Made by a program: the position numbers and the translations under genes
Shown: positions 19,945 through 30,154 of the stretch, piece by piece
Layout: the number at the start of each line of letters is the position of its first letter
How positions within the stretch are numbered: position 1 is the first letter of the stretch
Source: Canibacter zhoujuaniae
GTDB lineage: Bacteria; Actinomycetota; Actinomycetes; Actinomycetales; Microbacteriaceae
NCBI RefSeq assembly: GCF_011752015.1
Contig: NZ_JAAIKA010000001.1
Span: forward strand, 62,001 to 126,000
Direction: 5' to 3'
DNA length: 64,000 nucleotides
Notes under the pieces: generated by a model
Told to the model about the DNA's origin: nothing
Databases searched by the model: none
What the model saw: only the letters and a program-made list of their open reading frames with translations

Positions 19945-20955
19945 ATGATGGTTGCTGGCAAACGGGGTGGGCGATCAGCTCACACTGTGCTTAGCGTGTG
20001 GCAGATACGCCCGGCTCCGCTTATTTTGCTCAGCGGTAAAGAGGGTGCGATCGCTGACCTTGCCCAACAGACGGTGCGGCGCGGCATGCGCTCCCAGCAT
20101 CCAGAGCTTGAGATACACGATATAGACGCAAAGCTAGCCGCAGCCGGAGAGCTTATGACTCTTGCAAGCCCCTCGCTGTTTGGTGAAGCGAGGTTGATTC
20201 GGATCGCAAACCTGAATGCCCCGAGTGCTGCGTTTATGGCAGACCTTGAGGCGGTAATTCCTCTGCTCGATGAGGCAACCACCCTGCTGCTGCGTCATTC
20301 TGGCGGTAACGGCGGTAAAGCTGCGCTGGCACTAATTCGGAGTCAAACTACTGCTATTGAAGTGGTGTGTGATGTGCTTAAAGACAGTGAGCGCAGCCGG
20401 TTTGTGACGGATTTTCTCGCGAGCAGATCACAGCGCATAGAACCTGAGGCGCTGCGCAGTTTAATCACAGCGTACGCTGAAGATCTTGCCGAACTTATTG
20501 CGATCGCAGAGCAGTTGTCACGCGATGCGAGTGGCACAATCTCTTTGCGGCAGGTCGACCAGCTGACAGCCGGACGCGTTGAAACCAACTCGATGAAGAT
20601 TGCTGACGCGGCGGCGAGCGGTAACGGTGCCCTTGCCCTCACCCTGTTAAGACACGGCCTGCACACAGGTCAAGAGCCGATCGCAATTTGTTCTCTGCTG
20701 ACAAACAAGTTGCGTCTGATGGCGAAGGTTTACGGGCTTGGTGACTCCGATGCTGAGCTTGCGAAACGTCTGAAACAGCACCCGTATTCGGTGAAACTTG
20801 CGCGTCGTGATGCGCGTAATTGGCGCGAAGGTGATCTAGCAAAGATGCTGGATTACGCTGCTGAGACGGAGTGGCAGCTGAAGGGTGGCGCGCGAAACAA
20901 AGAGTTTGTGATCGAAAGATTTGTTTTAGCGGTTGCCAAACGCGGCAGAATTTAG
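19945..20955 (+). CDS. holA: DNA polymerase III delta subunit
   Basis: HolA (336 residues) opens the beta sliding clamp and is part of the clamp loader. The sequence shows the family pattern: an N-terminal AAA-like fold with LLSGKEGAIAD near residue 30, LARRDARNW near the C-terminus and the all-helical collar domain, but no active P-loop, as normal for delta. Two adjacent ATG codons are available; the second (19948) is better spaced from AGGAG. Its place between comEC and rpsT is the common bacterial order. Confidence 0.88.
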   Translation: MMVAGKRGGRSAHTVLSVWQIRPAPLILLSGKEGAIADLAQQTVRRGMRSQHPELEIHDIDAKLAAAGELMTLASPSLFGEARLIRIANLNAPSAAFMADLEAVIPLLDEATTLLLRHSGGNGGKAALALIRSQTTAIEVVCDVLKDSERSRFVTDFLASRSQRIEPEALRSLITAYAEDLAELIAIAEQLSRDASGTISLRQVDQLTAGRVETNSMKIADAAASGNGALALTLLRHGLHTGQEPIAICSLLTNKLRLMAKVYGLGDSDAELAKRLKQHPYSVKLARRDARNWREGDLAKMLDYAAETEWQLKGGARNKEFVIERFVLAVAKRGRI

Positions 20956-21006
20956 CCATCAGCGAAACTTGCCTCCGAGCTTTAAACGGAGGGGTAGAGT
21001 ATCCGC

Positions 21007-22827
21007 GTGCAATCAATTAGACAGCTGTTTCGTTTTACAAAAGAACTTAATAGGTTCTATTTCATAATTATCGTTTGCACGCTGCTGACGAGTGCGGCAA
21101 CTATTGCCGTTCCGTTTCTGATCGGTCGTGCAACCGACACGATAGTGGGGCTTTTGAACGGCTCTATCAGCCGTGATTCCGGGATTACAACTATTCTCAT
21201 ACTGGTTGGTGCTTACCTGCTGGTGGAGCTTACTTCTGTGGTGCTGGGCGCAGTTAGCGGCCGTGCGGGCGACACAATGAGTATGAAAATGCGGCATCTG
21301 CTGTCGTCTCGCTACTACGATAAACTGTTGCAGCTGCCCCAACGCTATTTTGATAACGAGCTGACTGGTGCGATTGTGTCGCGTTTGGATCGCACGATTA
21401 CTGAGGTCACCAACTTCGCGCGCATGTTCGCGAACAATATTTTTTCAATGCTGCTGACAACCTTTGCGGTGCTTGCCGTAATGGCTTTCTACGCTTGGCC
21501 GCTGGCAGTTTTGATCGCTCTGATGATCCCGCTTTATGTCTGGTTAACAGCCCTGACATCCAAACGCTGGCAAGCCTATGAGCATCAAAAGAACGATCAC
21601 ATCGACGTGTCTCGTGGTCGGTTCACCGAAGTGGTTGGGCAGCTTGCAACGGTGCGCTCTTTCGCGCGTGAACGCACAGAATGGCAGAGTTTTGATGAGC
21701 ATCTGCAGAGCACCGTTAGTATAACTCGCGCACAGTCCCGCTGGTGGCACAGTATGGATGTGCTGCGCCGCAGTGCGTTAACGATCATTTTTGGCATTGT
21801 TTATACGGTGCTGTTTCTGCAGACAGCGAACGGCTCCCACACGATTGGTGAACTTGTTTTGTTAATTCAGCTGGTGGGCATGGTGCGAAACCCTGTCAGC
21901 ATGATGAGCTGGATCGTTGACACCTCACAAAAAGTGATCGCAGGATCGCGCGACTATTTTTCTGTTATCAATTTGAGGTCGGATCAGCGGGAGGGCATAG
22001 CTCTGCGCAATCCACGTGCCGCGGCAGAACCAAAGCCGGTTGATACGAGTCGCACACCGGTTAGGTTCACTGATGTGACATTTGAATACAATCCGGGAAA
22101 TCCTGTTTTGCAAGATATCAACTTCACAATTGAACCCGGCGAAAAGCTGGCCCTTGTGTCAACCTCCGGCGGTGGCAAGTCAACGATTGTGAACACACTG
22201 CTCGGTTTCTACAGTTTGCATAAGGGCAAAATCGAACTCTTTGGGCAGGATATTGCGAATTTGCAGATGCCTGAGCTCAGGGCGCAGATTGGTGTTGTTT
22301 TTCAAGACCCATCACTTTTTAGTGGATCTATTCGTGAGAACATCGCATACGGTCGCCCGGATGCGACCGAAGCTGAGATTATTGCCGCAGCTAAGCGTGC
22401 AAAGGCTTGGAACTTTATTGATGCTTTCCCCGACGGGCTCGACACCGTTATTGGCGAGCGTGGTTTGAAGCTCTCTGGAGGGCAAAAACAGCGTGTCGCA
22501 GTGGCGCGCGCAATGTTGAAGGATGCACCTGTGCTGATCCTCGATGAGGCTACGAGCGCTCTTGATACGAAGAGTGAGCGTCAGGTGCAGCGCAGTCTTG
22601 AAGCTTTGATGGAGGGCAGATCCAGCCTGATTATTGCGCACCGTCTATCAACCATCGAGAATGTTGATCGCATTATCACACTGGAAAATGGGCGTATTGC
22701 AGAAGTTGGAACTCCGCAAGAGCTAGCCGCGAGCGGCGGCATATATGCTGAATTATTAACACTGCAAACCGAGGGCTCAGCGCGCAGTAAGGAGCTGCTG
22801 CGCGAGAAATTCGGAATCCATGAATAG
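21007..22827 (+). CDS. ABC exporter half-transporter (membrane and ATPase domains fused)
   Basis: A 606-residue multidrug-exporter-like half-transporter: six-span membrane domain in residues 15-310, then an ATPase domain with LSGGQKQR, LILDEATSALD and IAHRLST. The P-loop reads STSGGGKST (385-393), with Ser where the first Gly of GxxGxGKS/T is usual; the Lys and following Ser/Thr are intact. It would work as a homodimer, or with a partner that is not in this window. The substrate cannot be inferred. The GTG start follows GGAGGGG by a rather long spacer. Confidence 0.82.
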   Translation: MQSIRQLFRFTKELNRFYFIIIVCTLLTSAATIAVPFLIGRATDTIVGLLNGSISRDSGITTILILVGAYLLVELTSVVLGAVSGRAGDTMSMKMRHLLSSRYYDKLLQLPQRYFDNELTGAIVSRLDRTITEVTNFARMFANNIFSMLLTTFAVLAVMAFYAWPLAVLIALMIPLYVWLTALTSKRWQAYEHQKNDHIDVSRGRFTEVVGQLATVRSFARERTEWQSFDEHLQSTVSITRAQSRWWHSMDVLRRSALTIIFGIVYTVLFLQTANGSHTIGELVLLIQLVGMVRNPVSMMSWIVDTSQKVIAGSRDYFSVINLRSDQREGIALRNPRAAAEPKPVDTSRTPVRFTDVTFEYNPGNPVLQDINFTIEPGEKLALVSTSGGGKSTIVNTLLGFYSLHKGKIELFGQDIANLQMPELRAQIGVVFQDPSLFSGSIRENIAYGRPDATEAEIIAAAKRAKAWNFIDAFPDGLDTVIGERGLKLSGGQKQRVAVARAMLKDAPVLILDEATSALDTKSERQVQRSLEALMEGRSSLIIAHRLSTIENVDRIITLENGRIAEVGTPQELAASGGIYAELLTLQTEGSARSKELLREKFGIHE

Positions 22828-22851
22828 GTGCCGGCAAATCGCTTGAGATTC

Positions 22852-22860
22852 TGCTAAAGT
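22852..22860 (+). promoter_or_regulatory. Possible extended -10 promoter of rpsT
   Basis: TGC followed by TAAAGT resembles an extended -10 element, about 110 bases before rpsT. The leader holds a small hairpin (GTGTG with CACAC, about 22875-22905). Weak evidence only. Confidence 0.35.
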
Positions 22861-22970
22861 TATCTATTGGCTTGCGTGTGAGTTTTTAATAACCACACCT
22901 ACCGTGTTGGCAGCCCTCTCCCGCCACGCGGAACAAGAAGTTCGACACCAAATTTTTAAGGGACACAAAC

Positions 22971-23231
22971 GTGGCAAATATTAAGTCGCAGATTAAGCGC
23001 ATTCGCACAAACCGTAAGGCACAGGAACGCAACCGTGCTTACAAGAGCGAGTTGAAGACTTTTGTTCGCAAGACCCGTGAAGCAATTGCTGCAGGAGACA
23101 AGAACGCAGCTGTTGCTGCTCTCGCAGTTGCTAGCCGGAAGCTCGACAAGGCTGTGAGCAAGGGTGTAATCCACAAGAACCAGGCTGCTAACCGCAAGTC
23201 AAAGCTTGCTAAGAAGGTTGCAGCTCTCTAA
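22971..23231 (+). CDS. rpsT: 30S ribosomal protein S20
   Basis: The 86-residue, very basic, helical protein starts [14 protein letters not shown] and matches S20, which binds 16S rRNA early in 30S assembly. It begins with GTG after AAGGGA. It is flanked by its own leader and a strong terminator, so it is a single-gene unit. S20 is autoregulated in E. coli; whether that holds here is unknown. Confidence 0.95.
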   Translation: MANIKSQIKRIRTNRKAQERNRAYKSELKTFVRKTREAIAAGDKNAAVAALAVASRKLDKAVSKGVIHKNQAANRKSKLAKKVAAL

Positions 23232-23257
23232 AGCTTTACCGCATATGCGGTACCCTG

Positions 23258-23298
23258 CGCACGCACGCTCACATTTTTGGGGCGTGCGTGCGTTGTTT
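23258..23298 (+). terminator. Terminator after rpsT
   Basis: CGCACGCACGC (23258-23268) pairs exactly with GCGTGCGTGCG (23282-23292), followed by TTGTTTAT. The 11-bp GC-rich stem and partial T run fit a Rho-independent terminator. Confidence 0.8.
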
Positions 23299-23351
23299 AT
23301 GCAAGCGCCTGAGCTCGGCGCATTCTAACCTCTGGAATAATTAACAGCACT

Positions 23352-25205
23352 ATGGCACCACGCGCTTCGAATCCACCGATCCCGGCGAGCACCGATCCGG
23401 AAATTATCCGTAATTTTTGTATCATCGCGCATATCGATCACGGTAAATCAACTCTTGCTGACCGGATGCTCCAAATCACGGGCACGGTGCCGGAGCGTGA
23501 GATGCGCGCACAGTACCTTGACCGCATGGATATTGAGCGCGAGCGCGGGATCACTATTAAGTCACAGGCTGTGCGCATGCACTGGGAGGTGGACGGGCAG
23601 GCCTATGCACTAAACATGATCGACACCCCCGGCCACGTCGACTTTAGCTATGAGGTGTCTCGTTCGCTTGCGGCGTGCGAGGGGGCGATCCTGCTGGTGG
23701 ATGCGGCACAGGGAATTGAGGCGCAGACACTCGCCAACCTCTACCTGGCGATGGAACACGATCTTGAAATTATCCCGGTGCTCAACAAAATTGACCTGCC
23801 CGCCGCAGATCCGGAAGCCCGGGCGCAAGAAATCTCTGAACTAATCGGCATAGACCCTTTAGAGATCCTTGCCGTCTCAGGGAAGACGGGCGCCGGTGTT
23901 GCAGAACTGCTTGATCGTGTTGTGCGCAAGGTGCCACCTCCGGTGGGTGACACTGAAGCACCTGCTCGGGCAATGATTTTTGATTCTGTTTATGATCCAT
24001 ACCGGGGCGTTGTCACCTATGTCCGTATGGTAGACGGCAAGCTCACCCCGCGTGAGCGTATTCAGATGATGTCCACTGGCGCCGAGCACGAAGCTTTGGA
24101 GATTGGTGTTTCCGCTCCAGAACCTAAGCTCACCAAGGGTCTCGCAGTGGGTGAGGTGGGCTATCTAATTACCGGTGTGAAAGATGTGCGCCAATCAAAG
24201 GTTGGTGACACGGTGACCACGAAACGCGCCCCAGCTGCTGAACCGCTTGCCGGATACACCGATCCAAAACCGATGGTGTTCTCTGGTCTTTATCCGATTG
24301 ACGGCAGTGATTACCCGGTGCTGCGCGAAGCGCTCGACAAGCTGAAACTGTCGGATGCTGCGCTACAGTATGAGCCGGAGACATCAGTCGCTTTGGGCTT
24401 TGGTTTCCGATGCGGTTTCCTGGGGCTGTTGCACCTAGAAATTATTAGTGAGCGTCTGCGCCGTGAGTTTGATCTTGATCTTATAGCTACCGCGCCGAGT
24501 GTTATATATCGCGTTGTAAAAGAAGATGGCGGCGAGGTCGTTGTGACCAACCCGAGCGAATATCCAGAGGGAAAAATTCGCGACGTTTACGAGCCTATGG
24601 TGAAGGCGGCAATTCTTGCTCCGAAGGGCTATGTCGGTGCGATCATGGAGCTGTGCCAGGGGCGGCGCGGCAACCTGCTCGGGATGGAGTATCTCGGCAC
24701 CGACCGCGTTGAACTGCGCTATCGTATTCCGCTGGGTGAAATTGTGTTTGACTTCTTTGATCAGCTGAAGAGTCGCACGCAGGGTTATGCCTCCCTCGAC
24801 TACGAACCAGATGGTGAGCAGACCGCAGATCTGGTGAAGGTGGATATCCTCCTGCAGGGCGATAAGGTGGACGCCTTCAGCGCCATTGTGCACCGAGACA
24901 GTGCCTACAGCTACGGCACGATGATGGCTGAACGACTGCGTAAGTTGATTCCGCGGCAGCAGTTTGAGGTGCCTATTCAAGCGGCGATCGGGGCTCGAGT
25001 AATTGCACGAGAGACTATTCGTGCGATTCGGAAAGATGTGCTCGCTAAATGTTACGGCGGCGATATTAGCCGCAAGCGCAAACTGCTGGAAAAGCAGAAA
25101 GAAGGCAAGAAGCGCATGAAGATGGTAGGCCGGGTCGAGGTGCCGCAGGAAGCATTCATCGCAGCGCTGTCAGGAGATGTTGAGGGTAAGGAAGCTAAAA
25201 AGTGA
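23352..25205 (+). CDS. lepA: Translation elongation factor 4 (back-translocase)
   Basis: LepA/EF-4 (617 residues) is a ribosomal GTPase. It has [11 protein letters not shown] (G1, near residue 25-35), RGITIKSQ (switch I), DTPGHVDF (G3), NKID (G4), and the LepA-specific C-terminal domain ending in [17 protein letters not shown]. The length is typical with a short N-terminal extension. The last codons overlap the start of the DUF1990 gene by 4 bases. Confidence 0.96.
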   Translation: MAPRASNPPIPASTDPEIIRNFCIIAHIDHGKSTLADRMLQITGTVPEREMRAQYLDRMDIERERGITIKSQAVRMHWEVDGQAYALNMIDTPGHVDFSYEVSRSLAACEGAILLVDAAQGIEAQTLANLYLAMEHDLEIIPVLNKIDLPAADPEARAQEISELIGIDPLEILAVSGKTGAGVAELLDRVVRKVPPPVGDTEAPARAMIFDSVYDPYRGVVTYVRMVDGKLTPRERIQMMSTGAEHEALEIGVSAPEPKLTKGLAVGEVGYLITGVKDVRQSKVGDTVTTKRAPAAEPLAGYTDPKPMVFSGLYPIDGSDYPVLREALDKLKLSDAALQYEPETSVALGFGFRCGFLGLLHLEIISERLRREFDLDLIATAPSVIYRVVKEDGGEVVVTNPSEYPEGKIRDVYEPMVKAAILAPKGYVGAIMELCQGRRGNLLGMEYLGTDRVELRYRIPLGEIVFDFFDQLKSRTQGYASLDYEPDGEQTADLVKVDILLQGDKVDAFSAIVHRDSAYSYGTMMAERLRKLIPRQQFEVPIQAAIGARVIARETIRAIRKDVLAKCYGGDISRKRKLLEKQKEGKKRMKMVGRVEVPQEAFIAALSGDVEGKEAKK

Positions 25206-25849
25206 GCGGCGTTGAGCAGGCAGCGAGGCGCGATAGTTTCCAGCCGGCAAGACTGTCATACATCGAAGTTGGTGTTAGTCAGGCGCCAGATCTGCTTCAG
25301 TTCCCGCCGAATGATGCGGTGCCCTTTTTCGAGCAGGTGCAAATAGGGCAGGGTGTGGATCGCTTCAACTCAGCGTTAGAGCAGTTGATGACTTGGGAAG
25401 CGCACCGTGCAGCAGGCTATGTGGTAACAGAAGAGTCTGCCGGTGAGAGCCCGAGTGTCAGAGGCGGGGAAGCGGTGTATTCAGCGCAGGGCGAATCGTT
25501 TCTCAGACGCGGGGCACGGGTGCTGTTGACACCGGACGATAATAATTCGGCGCGCCGATTTGAAGTTGTGCGTGTGCTTGAGGGCGCGCAATTGGAGCAG
25601 CTCGAACAGGAGCGTCAGGTTGTTGAGCGCGGTGGGATGATCTTGGGCACCGCAGATGAGGGCGATACAACCGGCGAAGTCGCGCTATCTGTTGAGCTGC
25701 GTGAAGATGAAACCGTCTGGGCACTAACCCGCGGATTTTGGCATGTGCACGCCACAGGTTTTCTTGGGCTCGGTAAGCAGCAGACAGCCGACCGGGCGAC
25801 AACCGCGTTAAAGCGCGTGCTTAAAACACTGCAGCCGACCGGGGAGTGA
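25202..25849 (+). CDS. DUF1990-domain protein
   Basis: The 215-residue protein looks like the DUF1990 family: SYIEVGVSQ near residue 20, [18 protein letters not shown] in the middle, and a C-terminal block with [21 protein letters not shown]. Members are about 160-220 residues, common in actinobacteria and plants, with a START/SRPBCC-like fold; the function is not known. The GTG start overlaps the lepA stop, and hemW follows after 4 bases, so the three form one transcript. No catalytic residues can be assigned. Confidence 0.75.
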   Translation: MSGVEQAARRDSFQPARLSYIEVGVSQAPDLLQFPPNDAVPFFEQVQIGQGVDRFNSALEQLMTWEAHRAAGYVVTEESAGESPSVRGGEAVYSAQGESFLRRGARVLLTPDDNNSARRFEVVRVLEGAQLEQLEQERQVVERGGMILGTADEGDTTGEVALSVELREDETVWALTRGFWHVHATGFLGLGKQQTADRATTALKRVLKTLQPTGE

Positions 25850-25853
25850 GACA

Positions 25854-27083
25854 GTGCCAAGCGCTCTGCTGCCGGGTGACCCGGTGCCCGCAGACGGCAG
25901 ACTGCCACAACAGGCTGCCGTAGCGCAGGGCACACGCAATTTTGGTGCATACGTGCACGTCCCGTACTGTCGTGTGCGCTGCGGCTATTGCGATTTCAAT
26001 ACCTATACAGCTAAGGAACTCGGGAACACCAGTCGCAGTCACTATGCGAGTGAGGTGTGCGATGAAATTAGCTTCTCTGCCAGGGCGTTGGATGACAGCG
26101 GCATCAAACCGCGGCAGCTCAGCACCGTTTTCTTTGGGGGTGGCACCCCGACAATTCTGCCGGCAACAGATTTAGCGCAGATGCTGGCGAAACTTCGTGA
26201 AACATTCGGAATTGTTGCGGGAGCTGAAGTAACCACCGAAGCTAACCCTGATTCGGTTGATAGGGAGTATCTGCAGACGCTTAAAGATGCCGGATTTACC
26301 AGGGTGAGTTTCGGGATGCAGTCTGCTGTGCCCGAAGTGCTTCAGGTGCTCGATCGCACGCACACACCGGAGCGAGTGCCGCAGGTTGTCGCGTGGGCGA
26401 AAGAAGCGGGGCTTGAGACGAGTGTTGATCTTATTTACGGAGCTCCGGGCGAGACTTTAGAGCAGTGGCGCCGTTCTGTTAAAGCGGCGTTAGCCTGCGA
26501 TCCGCACCATATTTCTGCGTATGCTTTGATCGTTGAACCCGGCACCAAGCTAGCTGCTCAAATAGCGCGGGGGGAGTATCAGCAGCCCGACGATGACTTG
26601 CACGCTGAAATGTATGAGCTGGCCGATCAAGAGTTTGCGGCTGCTGGATACTCCTGGTATGAAATTTCAAACTGGAGCAAAACTTTAGACACCAGGTCGC
26701 GCCACAACCTCGCATACTGGCAGGGGCACGATTGGTGGGGTTACGGGCCGGGCGCACACAGTCATGTTGGCGGAGTGCGCTGGTGGAATGTGAAACACCC
26801 CCGCGCTTACGCCGATCGCATTGCACAGGGTATTAGCCCCGGGTTTGCCAGAGAGGTGTTAGACGCTGAAACTAGGCGGGTAGAGCAGGTGCTGTTGGAG
26901 ACACGCATCGCAGACGGTCTGCCGCAGTCACGACTTACTGCAAGCGAATCGCGGCGGGTTGCGGAGCTGATTGCAAACGGGCTTGTGGATCCTGTCAGCG
27001 CGCTGCAGCACAAGCGCATTGTGCCGACTCTGCGCGGGCGTTTATTGGCCGATACCGTGGTTGCTACGCTGTTAGCGAGTTGA
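25854..27083 (+). CDS. hemW: Radical SAM haem chaperone HemW
   Basis: HemW (409 residues) is a radical SAM protein of the coproporphyrinogen III oxidase-like group. It is now thought to bind haem and deliver it to respiratory enzymes, not to carry out porphyrin synthesis. The iron-sulfur motif is C39-RVR-C43-GY-C46, followed by FGGGTPT and the GAPGETLEQW block. The fourth cysteine typical of true HemN is missing, as expected for HemW. It starts with GTG, directly behind the DUF1990 gene. A link to cytochrome bd in the same window is possible. Confidence 0.92.
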   Translation: MPSALLPGDPVPADGRLPQQAAVAQGTRNFGAYVHVPYCRVRCGYCDFNTYTAKELGNTSRSHYASEVCDEISFSARALDDSGIKPRQLSTVFFGGGTPTILPATDLAQMLAKLRETFGIVAGAEVTTEANPDSVDREYLQTLKDAGFTRVSFGMQSAVPEVLQVLDRTHTPERVPQVVAWAKEAGLETSVDLIYGAPGETLEQWRRSVKAALACDPHHISAYALIVEPGTKLAAQIARGEYQQPDDDLHAEMYELADQEFAAAGYSWYEISNWSKTLDTRSRHNLAYWQGHDWWGYGPGAHSHVGGVRWWNVKHPRAYADRIAQGISPGFAREVLDAETRRVEQVLLETRIADGLPQSRLTASESRRVAELIANGLVDPVSALQHKRIVPTLRGRLLADTVVATLLAS

Positions 27084-27111
27084 GAGGAAGCACCCATATT
27101 CATCGACTAAA

Positions 27112-27138
27112 CTGGCACTCTATCAACTAGAGTGCTAA
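27112..27138 (+). promoter_or_regulatory. CIRCE operator (HrcA-binding inverted repeat)
   Basis: CTGGCACTC - 9 bases - GAGTGCTAA. The consensus is TTAGCACTC-N9-GAGTGCTAA: the right arm is perfect and the left arm matches 7 of 9. It lies 20 bases before the hrcA start, as expected for HrcA autoregulation. Confidence 0.9.
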
Positions 27139-27158
27139 GCGGTATTGGAGGTGGACTT

Positions 27159-28187
27159 GTGGTTTCAGAGCGTGGACTAAAAATCTTGCACGCTATCGTG
27201 ACAGACTATGTCGCAGCAGGTGAACCCGTGGGCTCTAAAACCCTCGCTACCAGATACTCCTTCGGCGTGAGCGCCGCCACCATCCGCAACGATATGGTGG
27301 CGCTTGAAGAGGCTGAACTAATTGCAGCGCCCTACACTTCGAGCGGCCGGGTGCCGACGGATAAAGGTTTTCGCCTGTATGTCGACACCCTCTCAAAACT
27401 GCAACCCTTGGGAGGCGCAAGACGCGCTGCTATCGAGCGTTTTCTAGGGGAGGCGCAAGACCTGGATGAGGTGCTGGGGCGCACTGTGCGACTTCTGGCG
27501 CAGCTGACAAAACAGGTTGCGCTCGTGCAGTATCCGTCAGAGCAGAATGTTTTCGTGCACCATCTTGATTTGGTGGCGCTCACAGACAACAAAGTTTTGT
27601 GCGTTGTGATCACCGGCTCTGGCGCAGTAGAGCAGCAGCTGCTTGTTTTGCCACACGCTGTGAGCGAGGAGTTCGTTGCGGGGGTAAAGGGGCGGATCGC
27701 GGCAGCTGTTGTCGGAAAAGATACTGACACCGCACTTCTGGCAGTTCAGAAACTGCGAGCAGAGTTAGAAAAGCAGTCATCGCTTAAGGAGTGGGAGTCT
27801 CTTGCCCCGCTGCTTGATGGCGCTGCACAGCAGATGCGGCAAAATCGTAGTGCAAAGTTGGCGATTGCTGGCACTGCCAACCTCTCGCGGCAGCAGTTGC
27901 CGGGAGAGAACGCCGCCGCGGTGCTTGATGCGCTTGAAGAGCAGGTTGTGCTGCTGCAGCTCTTCAACGAGTTGGCGGCTGAGCAGGGAACTGTGCGCGC
28001 ATCTATCGGATCTGAGAACGAACCCTACGGTCTTGCCGGGACGGCGATTGTTGCGACTAAATTTGGGGTTGGTGAGAACGCCGACTCTAGACTTGGAGTT
28101 TTAGGGCCGGTAAATATGGACTATGCCGGAAACATGGTGGCGGTGCGCGCAGTCGCCCGCTATCTGAGCAAGATTTTGGGCACCTAG
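27159..28187 (+). CDS. hrcA: Heat-inducible transcription repressor HrcA
   Basis: HrcA (342 residues) represses heat-shock genes by binding CIRCE. It has an N-terminal winged helix (SERGLKILHAIVTDYVAAG, then SAATIRNDMVALEEAELI) and the GAF-like and dimerisation domains behind it, ending in the usual GPVNMDYAGNMVAVRAVARYLS block. The GTG at 27159 is favoured: GGAGG precedes it, and an earlier in-frame start would overlap the CIRCE element. dnaJ follows after 49 bases. grpE and dnaK are not adjacent, which is normal for hrcA-dnaJ in actinobacteria. Confidence 0.95.
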   Translation: MVSERGLKILHAIVTDYVAAGEPVGSKTLATRYSFGVSAATIRNDMVALEEAELIAAPYTSSGRVPTDKGFRLYVDTLSKLQPLGGARRAAIERFLGEAQDLDEVLGRTVRLLAQLTKQVALVQYPSEQNVFVHHLDLVALTDNKVLCVVITGSGAVEQQLLVLPHAVSEEFVAGVKGRIAAAVVGKDTDTALLAVQKLRAELEKQSSLKEWESLAPLLDGAAQQMRQNRSAKLAIAGTANLSRQQLPGENAAAVLDALEEQVVLLQLFNELAAEQGTVRASIGSENEPYGLAGTAIVATKFGVGENADSRLGVLGPVNMDYAGNMVAVRAVARYLSKILGT

Positions 28188-28236
28188 TTAGACGGTGTAG
28201 CGCAAGTTTTTATTTTGAATCCAAGGAGATTATTAG

Positions 28237-29355
28237 GTGGCTGACCACTACGAAACACTCGGTGTGGGCCGGGATGCAACTGAGCAGGAGATCAAGAAGG
28301 CGTATCGCAAACTCGCGATGCAGCTGCACCCGGATCGCAACCCGAGCCCGGAAGCGGCTGAACAGTTTAAGCTGGTGACGCACGCCTATGATGTTTTGAG
28401 CGATCCTGAGGCGCGCCGCAACTACGACATGGGCGGTTCGGAGAACGGCTTTGGTGGGGGAGACTTCACAGATCTAGGTGACTTCCTGGGCAACATGTTC
28501 GGCGGCGGTTTTGGCTTTGGCGGCGGTCAGGGACGGCCGAAGAGTCGCACCCAGCGCGGTGAGGATGCCCTGATCCAGTTGCGTGTCTCCCTTGACGAGA
28601 TTATTTTTGGCACCCAAAAAGAGGTTTCAATAAACACAGCTGCGGTTTGTCCGACCTGTAACGGCAGCTGCAGTCAGCCCGGCACCTCGCCGCGCACCTG
28701 CGAGCACTGCGGTGGCAGTGGCCATCAGCAGCGCCAGGTGCGGTCAATCCTCGGCACCGTTGTCACCAACCACCCCTGCGCAAACTGTCACGGATACGGC
28801 GATGTCATTGACAGCCCCTGCCACGATTGCGGCGGTCGCGGTCGGGTGCGTGAGAAGCGTTCAATAACCGTTGATGTTCCTTCCGGAGTTGAAGACGGCA
28901 TGCGTATGCAGATGCGGGGCGCCGGTGAGGTGGGCCCTGGCGCAGGCCCAAATGGTGATCTCTTTATTGAGTTCAGTGTGAAACACCACGATGTTTTTAG
29001 CCGGAACGGTAACGATCTTCTGGCAACGCTCGACCTCGGGGTGGCAGACGCTGTGTTTGGCACCGAGGTGACGCTTAACGCCTTGGACGGCGAGGTGCTC
29101 GTTACCGTGCCAGAGGGTGCCCAATCGGGTGAAATAATTACTGTGCGCGACCGCGGAATCACTGAGCTGCACGGAAACCGTCGCGGAGACCTGAAGATAG
29201 CCCTGCAAGTGCTCACCCCAACTAAACTCTCGAAGCGTGAGCGGGAGCTCTATAAGGAGCTGCGTGAGCTTAACACCGGCACACAGCCACAACTTGGTGA
29301 GTTCAAACAGGGCTTCTTTGATAAGCTGCGCAATCGTTTCTTCGGTAACGGCTAA
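28237..29355 (+). CDS. dnaJ: Chaperone DnaJ
   Basis: DnaJ (372 residues) stimulates DnaK ATPase and passes it substrates. The J domain has HPD at 31-33, followed by a Gly/Phe-rich stretch with the phenylalanine pattern [10 protein letters not shown] and the zinc domain with four motifs: [24 protein letters not shown] and CHDCGGRG. In the first motif the final Gly is replaced by Cys. GTG start after AAGGAG. It is probably co-transcribed with hrcA and so under CIRCE control; rsmE follows after 5 bases. Confidence 0.95.
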   Translation: MADHYETLGVGRDATEQEIKKAYRKLAMQLHPDRNPSPEAAEQFKLVTHAYDVLSDPEARRNYDMGGSENGFGGGDFTDLGDFLGNMFGGGFGFGGGQGRPKSRTQRGEDALIQLRVSLDEIIFGTQKEVSINTAAVCPTCNGSCSQPGTSPRTCEHCGGSGHQQRQVRSILGTVVTNHPCANCHGYGDVIDSPCHDCGGRGRVREKRSITVDVPSGVEDGMRMQMRGAGEVGPGAGPNGDLFIEFSVKHHDVFSRNGNDLLATLDLGVADAVFGTEVTLNALDGEVLVTVPEGAQSGEIITVRDRGITELHGNRRGDLKIALQVLTPTKLSKRERELYKELRELNTGTQPQLGEFKQGFFDKLRNRFFGNG

Positions 29356-29360
29356 CCGGT

Positions 29361-30137
29361 ATGGCCCACCTCTACTACGACCCTGCGGTAGCTGGTGCAC
29401 AAGTCGGTGACACACTGATTGTGCGTGGCACTGAGGCACACCACGCCGTGACCGTGTCGCGCCTGCGTCAGGGTGAAGAAATAATGCTCGGTGACGGCGT
29501 GAGCACGCTTGTTACTGCAACAGTCACGGCCATTACAACAGGCCGCGAGGCGAGTTTCACCGCAACCGTTTCTGAGGTAAGAAACCAGCAAGGGTTAGAA
29601 GTGGAGCTGGTGCTCGTACAAGCGCTCGCAAAACAGGGGCGCGATGAGCGCGCGGTCGAGCAGAGCACCGAGTTTGGCGTCTCAACGGTAATCCCATGGC
29701 AGGCTGAGCGTTCGGTGAGCCGCTGGGAGGGATCACAAAAGATTCAGCGAGGGGTTGAGAAATGGCAGAAAATCGCTCGAGAAGCTGCGAAACAGTCACT
29801 GCGCAGCCGCATCCCTGCGGTGCAGCAGCCGGTTGACGCTAAAGCAATTGCGGCTTGGGCGGCTGATTCGCAGAATCTGGTGCTGATCTTGCATCCCTGG
29901 GCGAGTGAGAAGTTGAGCACTGTTGTTCGGGAGGTTGCAGAAGATTCTTTAGCGCTGGGTGAGCTGCAGCGCATCTACTTAATCGTTGGCCCTGAGGGCG
30001 GAATTAGCGATTTTGAAATTGACCTGCTGCTAGGATCCGGCGCAACCTCCGTCAGGCTGGGGGAAGAGGTTTTGCGCACCTCGAGCGCGGGTGCTGCCGC
30101 GCTAGCTGTGATTCAGACCAGTCTCGGCCGATGGTAG
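29361..30137 (+). CDS. rsmE: 16S rRNA m3U1498 methyltransferase
   Basis: RsmE (258 residues) is a SPOUT methyltransferase that methylates U1498 of 16S rRNA. It has an N-terminal PUA-like domain with the HHAVTVSRLRQGEE block and a C-terminal knot with LIVGPEGGISDFE and LGEEVLRTSSAGAAAL. It directly follows dnaJ, a common arrangement from actinobacteria to firmicutes. The ATG start is 5 bases after the dnaJ stop. Confidence 0.92.
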   Translation: MAHLYYDPAVAGAQVGDTLIVRGTEAHHAVTVSRLRQGEEIMLGDGVSTLVTATVTAITTGREASFTATVSEVRNQQGLEVELVLVQALAKQGRDERAVEQSTEFGVSTVIPWQAERSVSRWEGSQKIQRGVEKWQKIAREAAKQSLRSRIPAVQQPVDAKAIAAWAADSQNLVLILHPWASEKLSTVVREVAEDSLALGELQRIYLIVGPEGGISDFEIDLLLGSGATSVRLGEEVLRTSSAGAAALAVIQTSLGRW

Positions 30138-30154
30138 GTCGCTAACATAGACGT

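Noticed and set aside
24435-24980. 181-codon open frame opposite lepA
   Set aside because: No recognisable domain; lepA is certain here and the frame is a shadow.
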